Notes: generated from the sequence alone by a model not told the origin. A stretch of DNA of 27,257 bases from Candidatus Hydrogenedentota bacterium (GCA_903922535.1 CAIXUF010001055.1:1-27257), one strand, 5' to 3'. Counted from the stretch's first letter, positions 1 to 9,376 are shown. A program made the numbers and translations.

Positions 1-1390
1 ATCTGAGGTCGTCGCGGAACAGGCCCGTGAATGATTTCGGCGTGCTCATGGACTGGCCGGGTTCCAACGTGTTCTTGTAGCCGGCGACCTCAAGCCCGGC
101 CGACACATTCCCCTGCGTGTCTGGCGCGAACGACGAGGCCCAGTGTCCGAAGTAGTCCCATCCCACGAAGACGCCCTGCCGCGTCCCGCGGTTGTACAGT
201 GCGTACCAAGGTGCGTAGCTCGATGTGCCGGGACGGAACCCGTAGCTTCCCGGCCTCTGGCCATTGCCCGTGTTGCACACAGAGCCGGTGACGTGCACTT
301 TTCCCGCTTTGGGCGCCGTCCACACCCGCGCCGCGTCCTGCCCGGCGTCGGGATGCTGGTTGAAGCGGTCGACAAACGGTGTGCCCGTCGCGTTGTCCTT
401 TTCCTTGCGCCACTGCTGCGGCAGCGCGTAGTACACCAGGTCGACGAATTTTCCGTTTTCGAGGTACTGATAGCGCCAACCGTTCTTGCCCTGCTCACCG
501 CTGAATTCCTTGCCAGCCTCGTGGGTCTCACCGTTCGCATAGGCTATGACCGGGTCGAAATCAGTCGTGTCAAAGCCGATACCCCCGTTCGTGTTGACCA
601 GGAACACCAGCCGGTCCCCTGCGGCGACATCCACCGTCACGTCAAACGGCTCATTCACCGTGGCGTTGGCGACATATTGCCAGCCGGTCGCGGGCCACAC
701 CTGCGTGTCGTTGCGCAGTATCTTCGCGTTGATGCCGTCACCCAGATACGTGGTTTTCGTCAGGTCCGCCGGGAAAGGATCATACGAATCGAACGTCCGC
801 GCTTTTGCGGCGTCCAGCTTCTCTGTCTTGAGGTTCCACGATCCCGGCTGGTTGTCGCCGCCGGTCATCCAGTGAAAATCGAGTGCGCTTGGATCTCCCA
901 TGCGCAGGCCCGCGTTCAGAAACCCCGGATTGATCAGGCAGACGGGTGTGGTGCCGGTGTTCTTAAACGTGGCCCATTCGCGGATAATGCTTGATTCCGG
1001 GTAGACCTTATAGTGTTTCGTGGCTTCGACACCCTCCCGGCTCAGGCGAAGCGCCAGTTCTAGTTCCCCCTGCGCTCCCTTCAACTCTGCCGCGTCCACC
1101 AGCGTCCAGCCCCCACTGGCACCGGTGATGCGGTTCTCCGGCGAGTCCAGCGCGAAGGACAACTCCGAACTGTCCGCCGCCAAATCTTGCCCCGAGACCT
1201 TGTCCCGGTACTGCTTCAGGAGCAGTTTGCCGTTCTCCAGCGCCACCACGCGTTCCACGGTCGCCGTGCCAAGCGTCCAGGCCGTTCCGTCGCGTTTGAT
1301 ATACGCGTCTGAAGGGTCGGCCGTGGCAGCCCTTCCAATGGACATCAGCAGCAGGCAAAGCGACAGTGAACGTGAAAACCGGCTTGTCAT
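1..1390 (-). CDS. alpha-galactosidase-like (GH36-type) secreted glycosidase, N-terminal part
   Basis: An open frame runs from ATG at 1390 to the window edge: 463 codons with no stop, so the C-terminal part lies outside. The start is set by a Shine-Dalgarno AAGGAG (minus strand, 1398-1403) 7 nt upstream. Residues 1-24 form a signal peptide (SRSLSLCLLLMSIGRAATA), so the enzyme is probably exported. The remainder resembles the N-terminal beta-sandwich that precedes the catalytic barrel in GH36 alpha-galactosidases, including the stretches GVFVGWDYFGHWAS and FTGLFRDDLR near the edge. The catalytic barrel and its aspartates are not visible, so activity cannot be confirmed; another GH-D clan enzyme is possible. 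It is divergent from the GH141-like gene at 1738, and both probably serve glycan breakdown. Family assignment is moderate. Confidence 0.7.
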   Translation of the reverse strand, partial: MTSRFSRSLSLCLLLMSIGRAATADPSDAYIKRDGTAWTLGTATVERVVALENGKLLLKQYRDKVSGQDLAADSSELSFALDSPENRITGASGGWTLVDAAELKGAQGELELALRLSREGVEATKHYKVYPESSIIREWATFKNTGTTPVCLINPGFLNAGLRMGDPSALDFHWMTGGDNQPGSWNLKTEKLDAAKARTFDSYDPFPADLTKTTYLGDGINAKILRNDTQVWPATGWQYVANATVNEPFDVTVDVAAGDRLVFLVNTNGGIGFDTTDFDPVIAYANGETHEAGKEFSGEQGKNGWRYQYLENGKFVDLVYYALPQQWRKEKDNATGTPFVDRFNQHPDAGQDAARVWTAPKAGKVHVTGSVCNTGNGQRPGSYGFRPGTSSYAPWYALYNRGTRQGVFVGWDYFGHWASSFAPDTQGNVSAGLEVAGYKNTLEPGQSMSTPKSFTGLFRDDLR

Positions 1391-1471
1391 GGTCGGACTC
1401 CTTTTGCAGACAAGGCACGCACCGCAGGCCAAACCGTCTTCGGATTATCGTGCCCGAAATGTCCGCGCGGC

Positions 1472-1477
1472 ATTATA
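1472..1477 (-). promoter_or_regulatory. -10 box candidate for the alpha-galactosidase-like gene
   Basis: On the minus strand this reads TATAAT, a perfect -10 hexamer, about 80 nt upstream of the ATG at 1390. No good -35 hexamer is visible at 16-18 bp spacing, so the promoter is either activator-dependent or this is a chance match. Confidence 0.35.
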
Positions 1478-1561
1478 GCACCCGCAGTTGCCCGGAGACC
1501 TTTACAGAGGTTGTCAGTAGTCGGAGCGCCGGCCGTCCGTGATGTTCGGAACCGAGAGGGG

Positions 1562-1591
1562 GACAATTCCGTTTCGGTTCAGGCAATTGTC
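1562..1591. promoter_or_regulatory. inverted repeat GACAATT-N16-AATTGTC, operator candidate
   Basis: GACAATT (1562-1568) and AATTGTC (1585-1591) are perfect 7 bp inverted repeats in the 347 bp region between the divergent enzyme genes. The half-site AATTGT recurs in the palindrome at 1667-1681. The placement suggests a transcription-factor site controlling one or both genes; this is inference. Confidence 0.35.
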
Positions 1592-1666
1592 TTCGGTACC
1601 CGGCACGAAACGCAGAGGAGAATTGGTTTGTCGAAGGGGGTACAAGAAAGACCGGCTTGCAGTCCC

Positions 1667-1681
1667 CACAATGCAATTGTG
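1667..1681. promoter_or_regulatory. palindrome CACAAT-GCA-ATTGTG, operator candidate
   Basis: A perfect 6+3+6 palindrome lies 20 bp upstream of the -35 box of the GH141-like gene and shares the AATTGT half-site with the inverted repeat at 1562-1591. It is a plausible binding site for a dimeric regulator. The rest of the 1391-1737 gap holds no supported gene. Confidence 0.4.
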
Positions 1682-1701
1682 ACGGGGCACCGGGAGACGG
1701 G

Positions 1702-1731
1702 TTGACCGAAAAGTTTCGCTCGGCCTATCAT
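1702..1731 (+). promoter_or_regulatory. sigma70-like promoter of the GH141-like gene (leaderless)
   Basis: TTGACC (1702-1707), an 18 bp spacer and TATCAT (1726-1731) match the -35/-10 consensus at 5/6 positions each. The -10 box ends 6 nt before the ATG at 1738, so transcription would begin at or next to the start codon. This fits the absence of a Shine-Dalgarno there. Confidence 0.55.
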
Positions 1732-1737
1732 GGCTAC

Positions 1738-4086
1738 ATGAATACAAACACAGCTTCCCTTGCAGGTTTCATCGTGTTTCTCACAGCCCTGCTTTTGCCG
1801 TTATGTACGGGTTGGGCCGAAGGCGGGCAGAATGCCGGGGGGACTGTTTATGTGTCACCGACGGGCGATGACAGCCATGCGGGCACGCTAAACGAACCTT
1901 TCCGCACGCTGATCCGTGCCCGCGACGCGGTCCGGGAGCAGAAGAAGACCGGCGGGGGCACCACAACGGTTGTTTTGCGCGGAGGCACCTATTACCTTGC
2001 CGAACCGGTCAGTCTCGACGAAACGGATTCCGGGAATGAAGGGAATCCGGTCGTTTACCGCAACTGCGAGGGGGAAGAACCGGTGTTTGCCGGGGGACTC
2101 CCCGTGGCGGAATGGCACCGTTACAAGGGCCGGATACTGAAAGCGCAGGTTCCCCAAATCAAGGGCACCGACGCGAAGGCCTTCCAGGTGATGGAGGACG
2201 GCATGCCGGGCACTTTGGCCCGCACGCCCAATGAGGGATGGTTCCGGCTTTCGGAGCCGCATATTGAGCCGTTCTGGTCCTTCTGCTATGAGCCCCGCGA
2301 TTTCGACCCTGCCGGTCTCGACACCAGCCACCTTTACGTCCATTTGATGCAGATGGGCACCTACTTCTCCGAACACATTCCCGTTGAAAGCGTTGATTCG
2401 GCGGGGCGCCGGTTTTTCACGAAGTTCAAAATGCCGGACCCGGCCTACAATCCGGTCGCGGGCAAGTCCTACGTGGTGGAGAACGCATTGGGCCTGCTGG
2501 ATGCGCCCGGCGAGTTCTATGCCGACCGCGCCTCGGGAACGCTGTATTACATGCCCCTGTCGAAAGCCCCCGGCAAATCGATCATCGTGGCCGACACGGC
2601 GGCGAAACTGCTGGACCTCCGAGGCAAAAGCCCGGACGCGCCGGTGCACGACATCGTGTTCGAGGGCATCCGTTTCGAGGGCGGCAATGACCAGATGTGC
2701 ATTACCCATGCGGCTCGGGTGGCGGTGCGCAACTGCCGCTTGCTGCATGCGGGCGGCAACGCGGTGGCGATTGAAGGGGCCTCGACTTATGTGACGGTCT
2801 CGGGTTGCGAAATCGCCTATACGGGCAGCAACGGTGTCGTCATCCACGGCGAGTACGTGCCGCACGACCCCGGTCCGGCGGAGCCGCGCAACCATCACCA
2901 CACGATTCACAACAACTACATCCACCACGTGGGACGGCGGACCATCACAGGCTGCGGCATATCGCTGGGATGGTCGGCCAACGACAACCTCATCTCCAAC
3001 AATCTCATCACCGACTCGCCCAAGTCGGGCATCATCATGTTCTCCATGTGGGATGTGCGTCGCGAACGCGGTGTCATGAACAACAACGTCATTCGCAACA
3101 ATGATCTGGCGCGTTGTGTGACGAGTTCCTGGGACGGCGGTGCGTTCTACATCGGCGCGACCACGGACAACACCCTTTTCGAGAACAACCGCATCGCCGA
3201 TGTCTGGTCGTGGTTCAACGCGACCTGGCCGCAGCCGGAAGATCGCCCGGAGGACGCATGCTCCATCGACTTTGATCCCGGCATGACATTCAGCACCCAT
3301 CTGCGCGACAACGCCTGTTATGGCGCCAACGCCACCACCGTGGAATTTGGGCGGTATACGGATGAGACGCTGCTGGAGAACAACTTCTTCGAGTCGCCCG
3401 ACCGGCCCGGCGAGATTCTTGTGAACGGCAAGTGGGAGAAGCACGAGGGCTTCGATTCCGCCAAGGTTTCAAAAGACATCGGCCTGACCGGAGAATTCAA
3501 GTTTCCTTATCCAAAAGAGGCGGCGCGACCCGTGGAAATGCCGCTCCGCTGCGGTTTTGAGGGCACGCTGAGCCCCTTCTTCCTCTATCACTACAGCGAC
3601 GGCCTCCGGCAGGATTTCCTCACGCAAGGCATTGTTCACGCCGGCGCCGGCGCCCTCCGCATTGACAAGGACGTGATGGTGGTGCGCTATCGACATCCGG
3701 CACCGCTGTCCAAGAGGGTGACGGTGTGGCTGTACGACGACACCGAAAAGCGCGGCGCGTCCTGCCTGGCCACGCTGCGGGGACCGGCTGCCATCGAGGA
3801 GGCGGTGGTGGCCCTCGGTGTGGATGGGGCGGTGTCCCCCGATCGCTATGTGATCCAGGAATGGCAGGACCGCATTTCCGCGACACCCCTGCCGCGAAGA
3901 ACAGGCTGGCATGAACTTGTGTTCGACGTGAAACCCGACAGAAGCGGGGGCTGCGAGTTGAAACTGGACGGCCAGACCGTTGGCAGTGTGCCGATGTTCC
4001 AGGCGTTTACCATCCTCGATCTCGGCGATGCCCGCTTTGGAACCGACAGCATCGGCATGGGCTTCGATTCGGTCAGCATCGAATAG
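1738..4086 (+). CDS. secreted right-handed parallel beta-helix protein, GH141-like
   Basis: 782 residues. The start at 1738 is preferred over the upstream in-frame ATG at 1657 because a signal peptide begins there (GFIVFLTALLLPLCTGWAEG) and a promoter ends just before it. After the signal comes the typical opening of this family (VYVSPTGDDSHAGTLNEPFR, then RARDAVRE and LRGGTYYL). A long beta-helix rich in Asn and His follows, with repeated hallmarks such as HHHTIHNNYIHH and NDNLISNNLITDS. About 150 C-terminal residues look like a separate beta-sandwich. GH141 includes alpha-L-fucosidase and xylanase activities in other bacteria, but the substrate here cannot be read from sequence. Its 3' end converges with the membrane-protein gene 18 bp away. 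A polysaccharide lyase or other beta-helix enzyme is the alternative. Confidence 0.75.
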   Translation: MNTNTASLAGFIVFLTALLLPLCTGWAEGGQNAGGTVYVSPTGDDSHAGTLNEPFRTLIRARDAVREQKKTGGGTTTVVLRGGTYYLAEPVSLDETDSGNEGNPVVYRNCEGEEPVFAGGLPVAEWHRYKGRILKAQVPQIKGTDAKAFQVMEDGMPGTLARTPNEGWFRLSEPHIEPFWSFCYEPRDFDPAGLDTSHLYVHLMQMGTYFSEHIPVESVDSAGRRFFTKFKMPDPAYNPVAGKSYVVENALGLLDAPGEFYADRASGTLYYMPLSKAPGKSIIVADTAAKLLDLRGKSPDAPVHDIVFEGIRFEGGNDQMCITHAARVAVRNCRLLHAGGNAVAIEGASTYVTVSGCEIAYTGSNGVVIHGEYVPHDPGPAEPRNHHHTIHNNYIHHVGRRTITGCGISLGWSANDNLISNNLITDSPKSGIIMFSMWDVRRERGVMNNNVIRNNDLARCVTSSWDGGAFYIGATTDNTLFENNRIADVWSWFNATWPQPEDRPEDACSIDFDPGMTFSTHLRDNACYGANATTVEFGRYTDETLLENNFFESPDRPGEILVNGKWEKHEGFDSAKVSKDIGLTGEFKFPYPKEAARPVEMPLRCGFEGTLSPFFLYHYSDGLRQDFLTQGIVHAGAGALRIDKDVMVVRYRHPAPLSKRVTVWLYDDTEKRGASCLATLRGPAAIEEAVVALGVDGAVSPDRYVIQEWQDRISATPLPRRTGWHELVFDVKPDRSGGCELKLDGQTVGSVPMFQAFTILDLGDARFGTDSIGMGFDSVSIE

Positions 4087-4104
4087 GAGGGCGCGGGCCA
4101 AAGA

Positions 4105-4839
4105 CTACTCGATGCAGCTCAGGAGCAGCACCAGTCCGAAGAACGACCAAGCCGCCATGATCCAGGCAAAGGGAATGAAGCTGTGGGCCGCCCAGCGCCG
4201 CCGAAACAGGGCAAGCATGGGCGGGATCGCCAACACCAGGGTGAATGCCAGCGCCAACGGCAAAGAGAAGCCCTCGCCCGCATTGGGGAACGACACCAGC
4301 CGCACCACCTGGCTCGCCCAAGGGCCGAAGGGCATGCCCAGGATAAACCCAAACAGCACGTACGTTTTCGCTTGGTTGCGGGCCAGGAGCAGCATGCCCG
4401 TTACCAGTATCAGGGAGAACGCCACGGGAATCAGCCACACCGCCGCATAATAGCGCCAAGCCCGCACGTCGGCGCGCAGCAGCCGAAGGGAAAGGAAGGG
4501 GGCAATCAGGGCGATGACCATCATCGGCCAGAAATACAGGACGGTGAACCCTCGAAGCTGGCCAAGCAGCCGGAGGGCGACAACATCGCCGGCAAACAGG
4601 GCAAGAGCAATCCCGAAACAGACCATGGCACCGCGTGTGCGCCTTTCCAGGAACGCCGTAATCATCCCGCTTGCCGAGGCCAGTGTCGGCCAGAAGAGGA
4701 TGAGCACCATAACGGGACCTCCTCTGGAATACAGCAGTCCCCCCGCCACGGTTCCCACCGCGGCGACGATAAGCGCGCCGACACTGACGGGCACGCTCTT
4801 CCGCGATGATGACTCAATGCTCACGGGAATTGTATCCAT
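4105..4839 (-). CDS. polytopic membrane protein of unknown function
   Basis: 244 residues, not recognised. The start is firm: AGGAGG (minus strand, 4845-4850) sits 5 nt before the ATG and a promoter lies just upstream. After a short Ser-rich N-terminus (about 18 residues) there are about eight hydrophobic segments, for example VSVGALIVAAVGTVAGGLLY, MVLILFWPTLASASGMI, WPMMVIALIAPFLSL and AWIMAAWSFFGLVLLLSCIE, joined by short Arg-rich loops. No signature of a transporter or enzyme family was seen. It is a single-gene unit facing the GH141-like gene, with no clear functional link to either neighbour. Confidence 0.8.
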   Translation of the reverse strand: MDTIPVSIESSSRKSVPVSVGALIVAAVGTVAGGLLYSRGGPVMVLILFWPTLASASGMITAFLERRTRGAMVCFGIALALFAGDVVALRLLGQLRGFTVLYFWPMMVIALIAPFLSLRLLRADVRAWRYYAAVWLIPVAFSLILVTGMLLLARNQAKTYVLFGFILGMPFGPWASQVVRLVSFPNAGEGFSLPLALAFTLVLAIPPMLALFRRRWAAHSFIPFAWIMAAWSFFGLVLLLSCIE

Positions 4840-4874
4840 GACATCCTCCTGAATGGCCCCGGGCGGCCGCTGCC

Positions 4875-4903
4875 ATTATAGTGGTAGGAGGGGATATTCA
4901 CAA
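4875..4903 (-). promoter_or_regulatory. sigma70-like promoter of the 244-residue membrane protein gene
   Basis: On the minus strand TTGTGA (4898-4903), a 17 bp spacer and a perfect TATAAT (4875-4880) lie 35 nt before the ATG at 4839, leaving a short leader that holds the AGGAGG Shine-Dalgarno. Confidence 0.5.
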
Positions 4904-5019
4904 TGGCGCTGCCGTGCCTGGACGTCGCCCTTGCCCAGCTCTTTGGGGCATAAATCTGCGGTATCCCGTGGATGATATTCTGTTTCGTGAACGTTCTAAC
5001 GAAGAGGTAATAACAGGCC

Positions 5020-5822
5020 ATGGACTCAAACAAATCACAGTTGCGCCTCGGCACCTCAAGCTGGAGTTGCGGGGACTGGGTCGGAAAGTTCTACGAACCG
5101 GGAACGGAGCCGAGGGACTTTATTGCCGCATACGCCCGCAAGCTGGACACGGTGGAAATAGACGCCACGTTTTACGCTACCCCCCGAAAGTCCGTTGTGG
5201 AAGGCTGGCGGGACCGCACGCCGGAGAGTTTTGTCTTTGCCGCCAAGGCACCCCAGGTTATCACGCACGAAAAATGCCTGATGGATTGCGGGGGCGAGGT
5301 GAAGGCTTTTCTGGACGTCATGTCCGTGCTCGGCCCGCGTCTCGGGCCGATCCTGTTCCAGTTCCCCTATTTCTCGAAGGCCAGCGGCGTGACGAAAGAG
5401 GAACTGCTCCGCCGCCTGGAACCTTTTCTGACTTCGCTGCCCGACGGTTTCCAATGGGCTGTCGAAATCCGCAACAAGACCTGGCTCGGAACACCGCTGT
5501 TTGCGTTGCTCGCCGAACACCGCGTTGCCTTTGCCCTCATTGACCATCCGTGGATGTATCGGCCTAAAGAATTGTTTGCCAGGGAGGGTGTGCTAACCGG
5601 GCCTTTCACCTATATCCGCTGGCTGGGCGACCGCTATGCCATCGAGCAGGTCACGACAACATGGGGGAAGACGGTGATCGACCGCCGCCCGGAAGTGGAC
5701 GAGTGGATACCCCATCTCCAGGAACTCATCGAGCGCCGCACCCCGGTCTTCGGCTATGTGAACAACCATTACGCCGGTTATGCGCCGGACACCGTGGCGT
5801 TGCTTCGTGCGTTGGTGGACAC

Positions 5823-5826
<4 letters not shown>
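5020..5826 (+). CDS. DUF72 (YecE-like) family protein
   Basis: 268 residues, full length for the family. DUF72 proteins adopt a TIM-barrel-like fold related to sugar isomerases and endonuclease IV; their biochemical role is unsettled. The conserved opening is clear (LRLGTSSWSCGDWVGKFY, then the YARKLDTVEIDATFY segment), as are the second core strand (FVFAAKAPQVITHEK), the GPILFQFP strand, WAVEIRNKTWL, and the C-terminal FGYVNNHYAGYAP. The start follows a purine-rich AAGAGG about 13 nt upstream, a loose Shine-Dalgarno. There is no signal peptide, so it is cytoplasmic. Its stop codon overlaps that of the convergent oxidoreductase gene. Family assignment is confident; function is not. Confidence 0.88.
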
Positions 5827-7196
<1,370 letters not shown>

Positions 7197-7328
7197 TTTC
7201 GCTTGACTCCTCAGGTGTAGGACAGTTGGACCAAACCAAGAGGCCTTGTGGCAACCTTGTCTTTTCAGTAAATTGATACAGAGCCAGAAAGGAATACCAA
7301 GTCAAATGTCAGTCGCTGAATCAACAAT

Positions 7329-8060
7329 CTACTTCATATTGCGCGCCACTATTCTATGGCAAATGACTTGGAAAATGAACATTACGAGGGTTATGGCGAC
7401 TGCCACTGGAAATGGATGTCTTACGAAGTACAAAGCAAACGCTTCAGCGATAGCTGCCAAAAGCACGAACAACATCAATGGCTCCACGGTGTCTTTTCGG
7501 CATTCGTACTCAACCTGCACTCGCTGACAGAGTGCTGCAAGAGGAACCAGAAGGGTTGTATCCGTCGAATTGCGCAGGGTGTAATTTCGCCCAGCCGCGT
7601 CACGGAGGGTAATTCTGAATGCCTTTCCTTCCATGAGTGTATTCTCCACGACAACTATCTTGTTAATGGTCTCGGCTTGCATGCTCGCGCGGGGCATCCC
7701 GTTCTTGCGCAGGACATCGAAGAGGCCATTACGGACTCTGATGCCCGACACAAACGTTCCCATTCTCCATATATCGACAAGCACAAACACAAGAAAGAGG
7801 GCGAACGCGCACGCAAGCGATAGAAACGTGACTTGCGCCCGTTCCTGAAAGGTAAGGTGAACCGGCAGAGGTGGTCCAAATGCCAGGATTCCTCCAGGGT
7901 TGTTTGCCAGTTCAGCAGTGTATATGAAGAGAAAGGTATTCGGTACGTAGACGGCGATCACAAGCAGGAGCCAGCCGCGCACAGATAATGATTTCTTGCG
8001 GAAGTAGAAATCGTCTTCGGACACCGCTAGCGCTTCTTGCGAGGGTTCTGATGAGTCCAT
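7329..8060 (-). CDS. membrane protein of unknown function, partner of the AAA ATPase gene
   Basis: 243 residues, not recognised. The start is supported by GGGAG (minus strand, 8069-8073) 8 nt upstream. It begins with an acidic cytoplasmic tail, then two hydrophobic segments (VRGWLLLVIAVYVPNTFLFI and VTFLSLACAFALFLVFVLVD). A soluble middle part of about 100 residues follows (VVVENTLMEGKAFRITLRDA, YTLRNSTDTTLLVPLAAL), then a C-terminal hydrophobic pair (LMLFVLLAAIAEAFALYFV and PVAVAITLVMFIFQVI). The layout resembles PH-like membrane proteins, but that is only suggestive. It starts 15 bp after the stop of the ATPase gene, so the two are probably co-transcribed. Base composition is visibly more AT-rich than the glycosidase genes, which may indicate transfer. 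Confidence 0.75.
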   Translation of the reverse strand: MDSSEPSQEALAVSEDDFYFRKKSLSVRGWLLLVIAVYVPNTFLFIYTAELANNPGGILAFGPPLPVHLTFQERAQVTFLSLACAFALFLVFVLVDIWRMGTFVSGIRVRNGLFDVLRKNGMPRASMQAETINKIVVVENTLMEGKAFRITLRDAAGRNYTLRNSTDTTLLVPLAALCQRVQVEYECRKDTVEPLMLFVLLAAIAEAFALYFVRHPFPVAVAITLVMFIFQVICHRIVARNMK

Positions 8061-8075
8061 TTCACATACTCCCTT

Positions 8076-9212
8076 TTAGTATTTCCAGGCTTCATTCACC
8101 GTTTCGAGCGGCAGCGTGCTGATATCTGCGGCAAGCGGATAAGCGCGGTTTCCCGGATACAGCACCCAGAGGTGAGCGAGGTCCAGGTCTTTCATGGCGC
8201 TTTTCATGGAGGGGGTCAGCCGCGGGGCGTCCGCGTATTTGACCTTCACCGCCCAGTTCTTCCCGTGCTCCTGCCAGAACAGGTCCACTTCAGCGCCAAA
8301 GTGGGTGGCCCAGAAGGCAAGTTCTTCGTTGCGCTTGCCAATGGCACGCGCGGCAACTTCGAGCGCGAATCCCTCCCATGAAGCGCCGAGTTTGTTGTGG
8401 GAGGCGAGGTCGGCCTGGGAGCGTATTGACAGCAACGCGTGGAGCAGCCCAGAGTCGCGGAAGTAGACCTTGGGACGCTTGACGAGCCGTTTACCGATGT
8501 TCGCGTGCCACGGCTGGAGAAGGCGCACCATGAAGGTGCCTTCGAGAACGTCGAGATAGCGTCGCACCGTCATGTCGGAAATGCCGAAGGATCGGGCGAA
8601 TTCGGAGTAGTTCAGGACTTGGCCATGGTAGTGGCAGAGCATTGTCCAGAAGCGACGCATCGTGGTCGCGGGAATGTTGATGCCCAGTTGGGGAATGTCC
8701 CGCTCCAGGAAGGTGGCGATGTACTGTTCGAGCCATTGGCTGCTTGCCGTGTCGTTTGGAGCGATGAAGGCGCGGGGAAGCCCGCCGCGCATCCAAAGAT
8801 TGCGCCATTGATCGCTGCCGACATCGTCCAATCGAAATCCGCCCAATTCATGGTAGGCGATGCGTCCGGCCAGCGATTCAGCCGACTGTCGCAGCAGGTC
8901 GCGCGACGCGCTGCCCAGGATCAGATAGCGTTGGTCCGGATGTGTGTCCACCAGGTGCCGAATGAGCGGAAACAGATTGGGCGCGCGCTGAATCTCGTCA
9001 ATCACTATCAGCCCGGACAGCGACTCCAGCGCCAATTGTGGTTCGGCCAGCAGGGCTGCATCGCGGGGATTCTCCAAATCGAAGAAGTGGTCCGTGGGGA
9101 ATTCCCGAACCAACGTGGTCTTTCCGGCCTGGCGCGGCCCGATAATGGCAGTAACCGGAAAGGCTCCCATCAACTCATCGAGCTTTACCTTGTCTGTATT
9201 CCGGGCTATCAT
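8076..9212 (-). CDS. AAA ATPase with C-terminal DUF4143 domain
   Basis: 378 residues, normal length for this family of bacterial and archaeal ATPases of poorly known role. The Walker A motif GPRQAGKTT is at residues 25-33, and Walker B LIVIDEIQRAPNLFP is near residue 70, followed by a sensor-like LILGSASRDLL. The middle holds a winged-helix-like segment (YSEFARSFGISDMTVRRYLD). The C-terminal DUF4143 part has the nuclease-like fold region (ELAFWATHFGAEVDLFW, then WAVKVKYADAPR). In most members the second motif reads E-x-K; here residue 323 is Lys in place of Glu, so any nuclease-type site is probably inactive. No Shine-Dalgarno precedes the ATG, which sits 6 nt after a -10 box. It leads a two-gene unit with the membrane protein at 7329. 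Confidence 0.9.
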   Translation of the reverse strand: MIARNTDKVKLDELMGAFPVTAIIGPRQAGKTTLVREFPTDHFFDLENPRDAALLAEPQLALESLSGLIVIDEIQRAPNLFPLIRHLVDTHPDQRYLILGSASRDLLRQSAESLAGRIAYHELGGFRLDDVGSDQWRNLWMRGGLPRAFIAPNDTASSQWLEQYIATFLERDIPQLGINIPATTMRRFWTMLCHYHGQVLNYSEFARSFGISDMTVRRYLDVLEGTFMVRLLQPWHANIGKRLVKRPKVYFRDSGLLHALLSIRSQADLASHNKLGASWEGFALEVAARAIGKRNEELAFWATHFGAEVDLFWQEHGKNWAVKVKYADAPRLTPSMKSAMKDLDLAHLWVLYPGNRAYPLAADISTLPLETVNEAWKY

Positions 9213-9228
9213 GTTGGAATTCTAACAT
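9211..9228. promoter_or_regulatory. 18 bp palindrome over the -10 box and start codon of the ATPase gene
   Basis: ATGTTGGAATTCTAACAT pairs at 8 of 9 positions around its centre. It covers the -10 box and reaches into the start codon, so a bound protein would block initiation. It may be a second operator next to the larger inverted repeat. Confidence 0.4.
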
Positions 9229-9247
9229 TATTACCATGAAATTTCAA
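9219..9247 (-). promoter_or_regulatory. sigma70-like promoter of the ATPase gene (leaderless)
   Basis: On the minus strand TTGAAA (9242-9247), a 17 bp spacer and TAGAAT (9219-9224) each match consensus at 5/6. Only 6 nt separate the -10 box from the ATG, so the mRNA would be leaderless, in line with the missing Shine-Dalgarno. Confidence 0.6.
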
Positions 9248-9274
9248 TAGTACATGATGAGATTTCATGGTAAT
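9230..9274. repeat. perfect 13 bp inverted repeat flanking the ATPase -35 box
   Basis: ATTACCATGAAAT (9230-9242) and ATTTCATGGTAAT (9262-9274) are exact inverted copies separated by 19 bp. One arm fills the promoter spacer and the other lies upstream of the -35 box, the geometry of a repressor operator. The rest of 9275-9376 is an AT-rich, gene-free stretch. Confidence 0.65.
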
Positions 9275-9376
9275 ATGCGGCGTAGCAGCGATTCCTATAA
9301 AGATAAAAACAAATAAATAAGCACGAATATAAGAAGTAAAATACGATAATAGACCAACAGCATGGCGACGAACAGG

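Noticed and set aside
143..994. 283-codon plus-strand frame at the left edge
   Set aside because: The minus-strand frame from 1390 is open to the window edge, has a signal peptide and Shine-Dalgarno, and resembles an alpha-galactosidase; the plus frame has no such support.
1888..3444. 518-codon open frame on the minus strand opposite the GH141-like gene
   Set aside because: It is rich in Arg, His, Val and Gly without any fold signature, and mirrors codon bias of the real gene on the plus strand; the plus protein has a signal peptide and family motifs.
4984..5003. Imperfect palindrome TTCGT-GAACGTTC-TA-ACGAA upstream of the DUF72 gene, LexA-like at first sight
   Set aside because: The GAAC and GTTC halves are directly joined, without the 4 bp gap of a LexA box, and no SOS-type gene follows.
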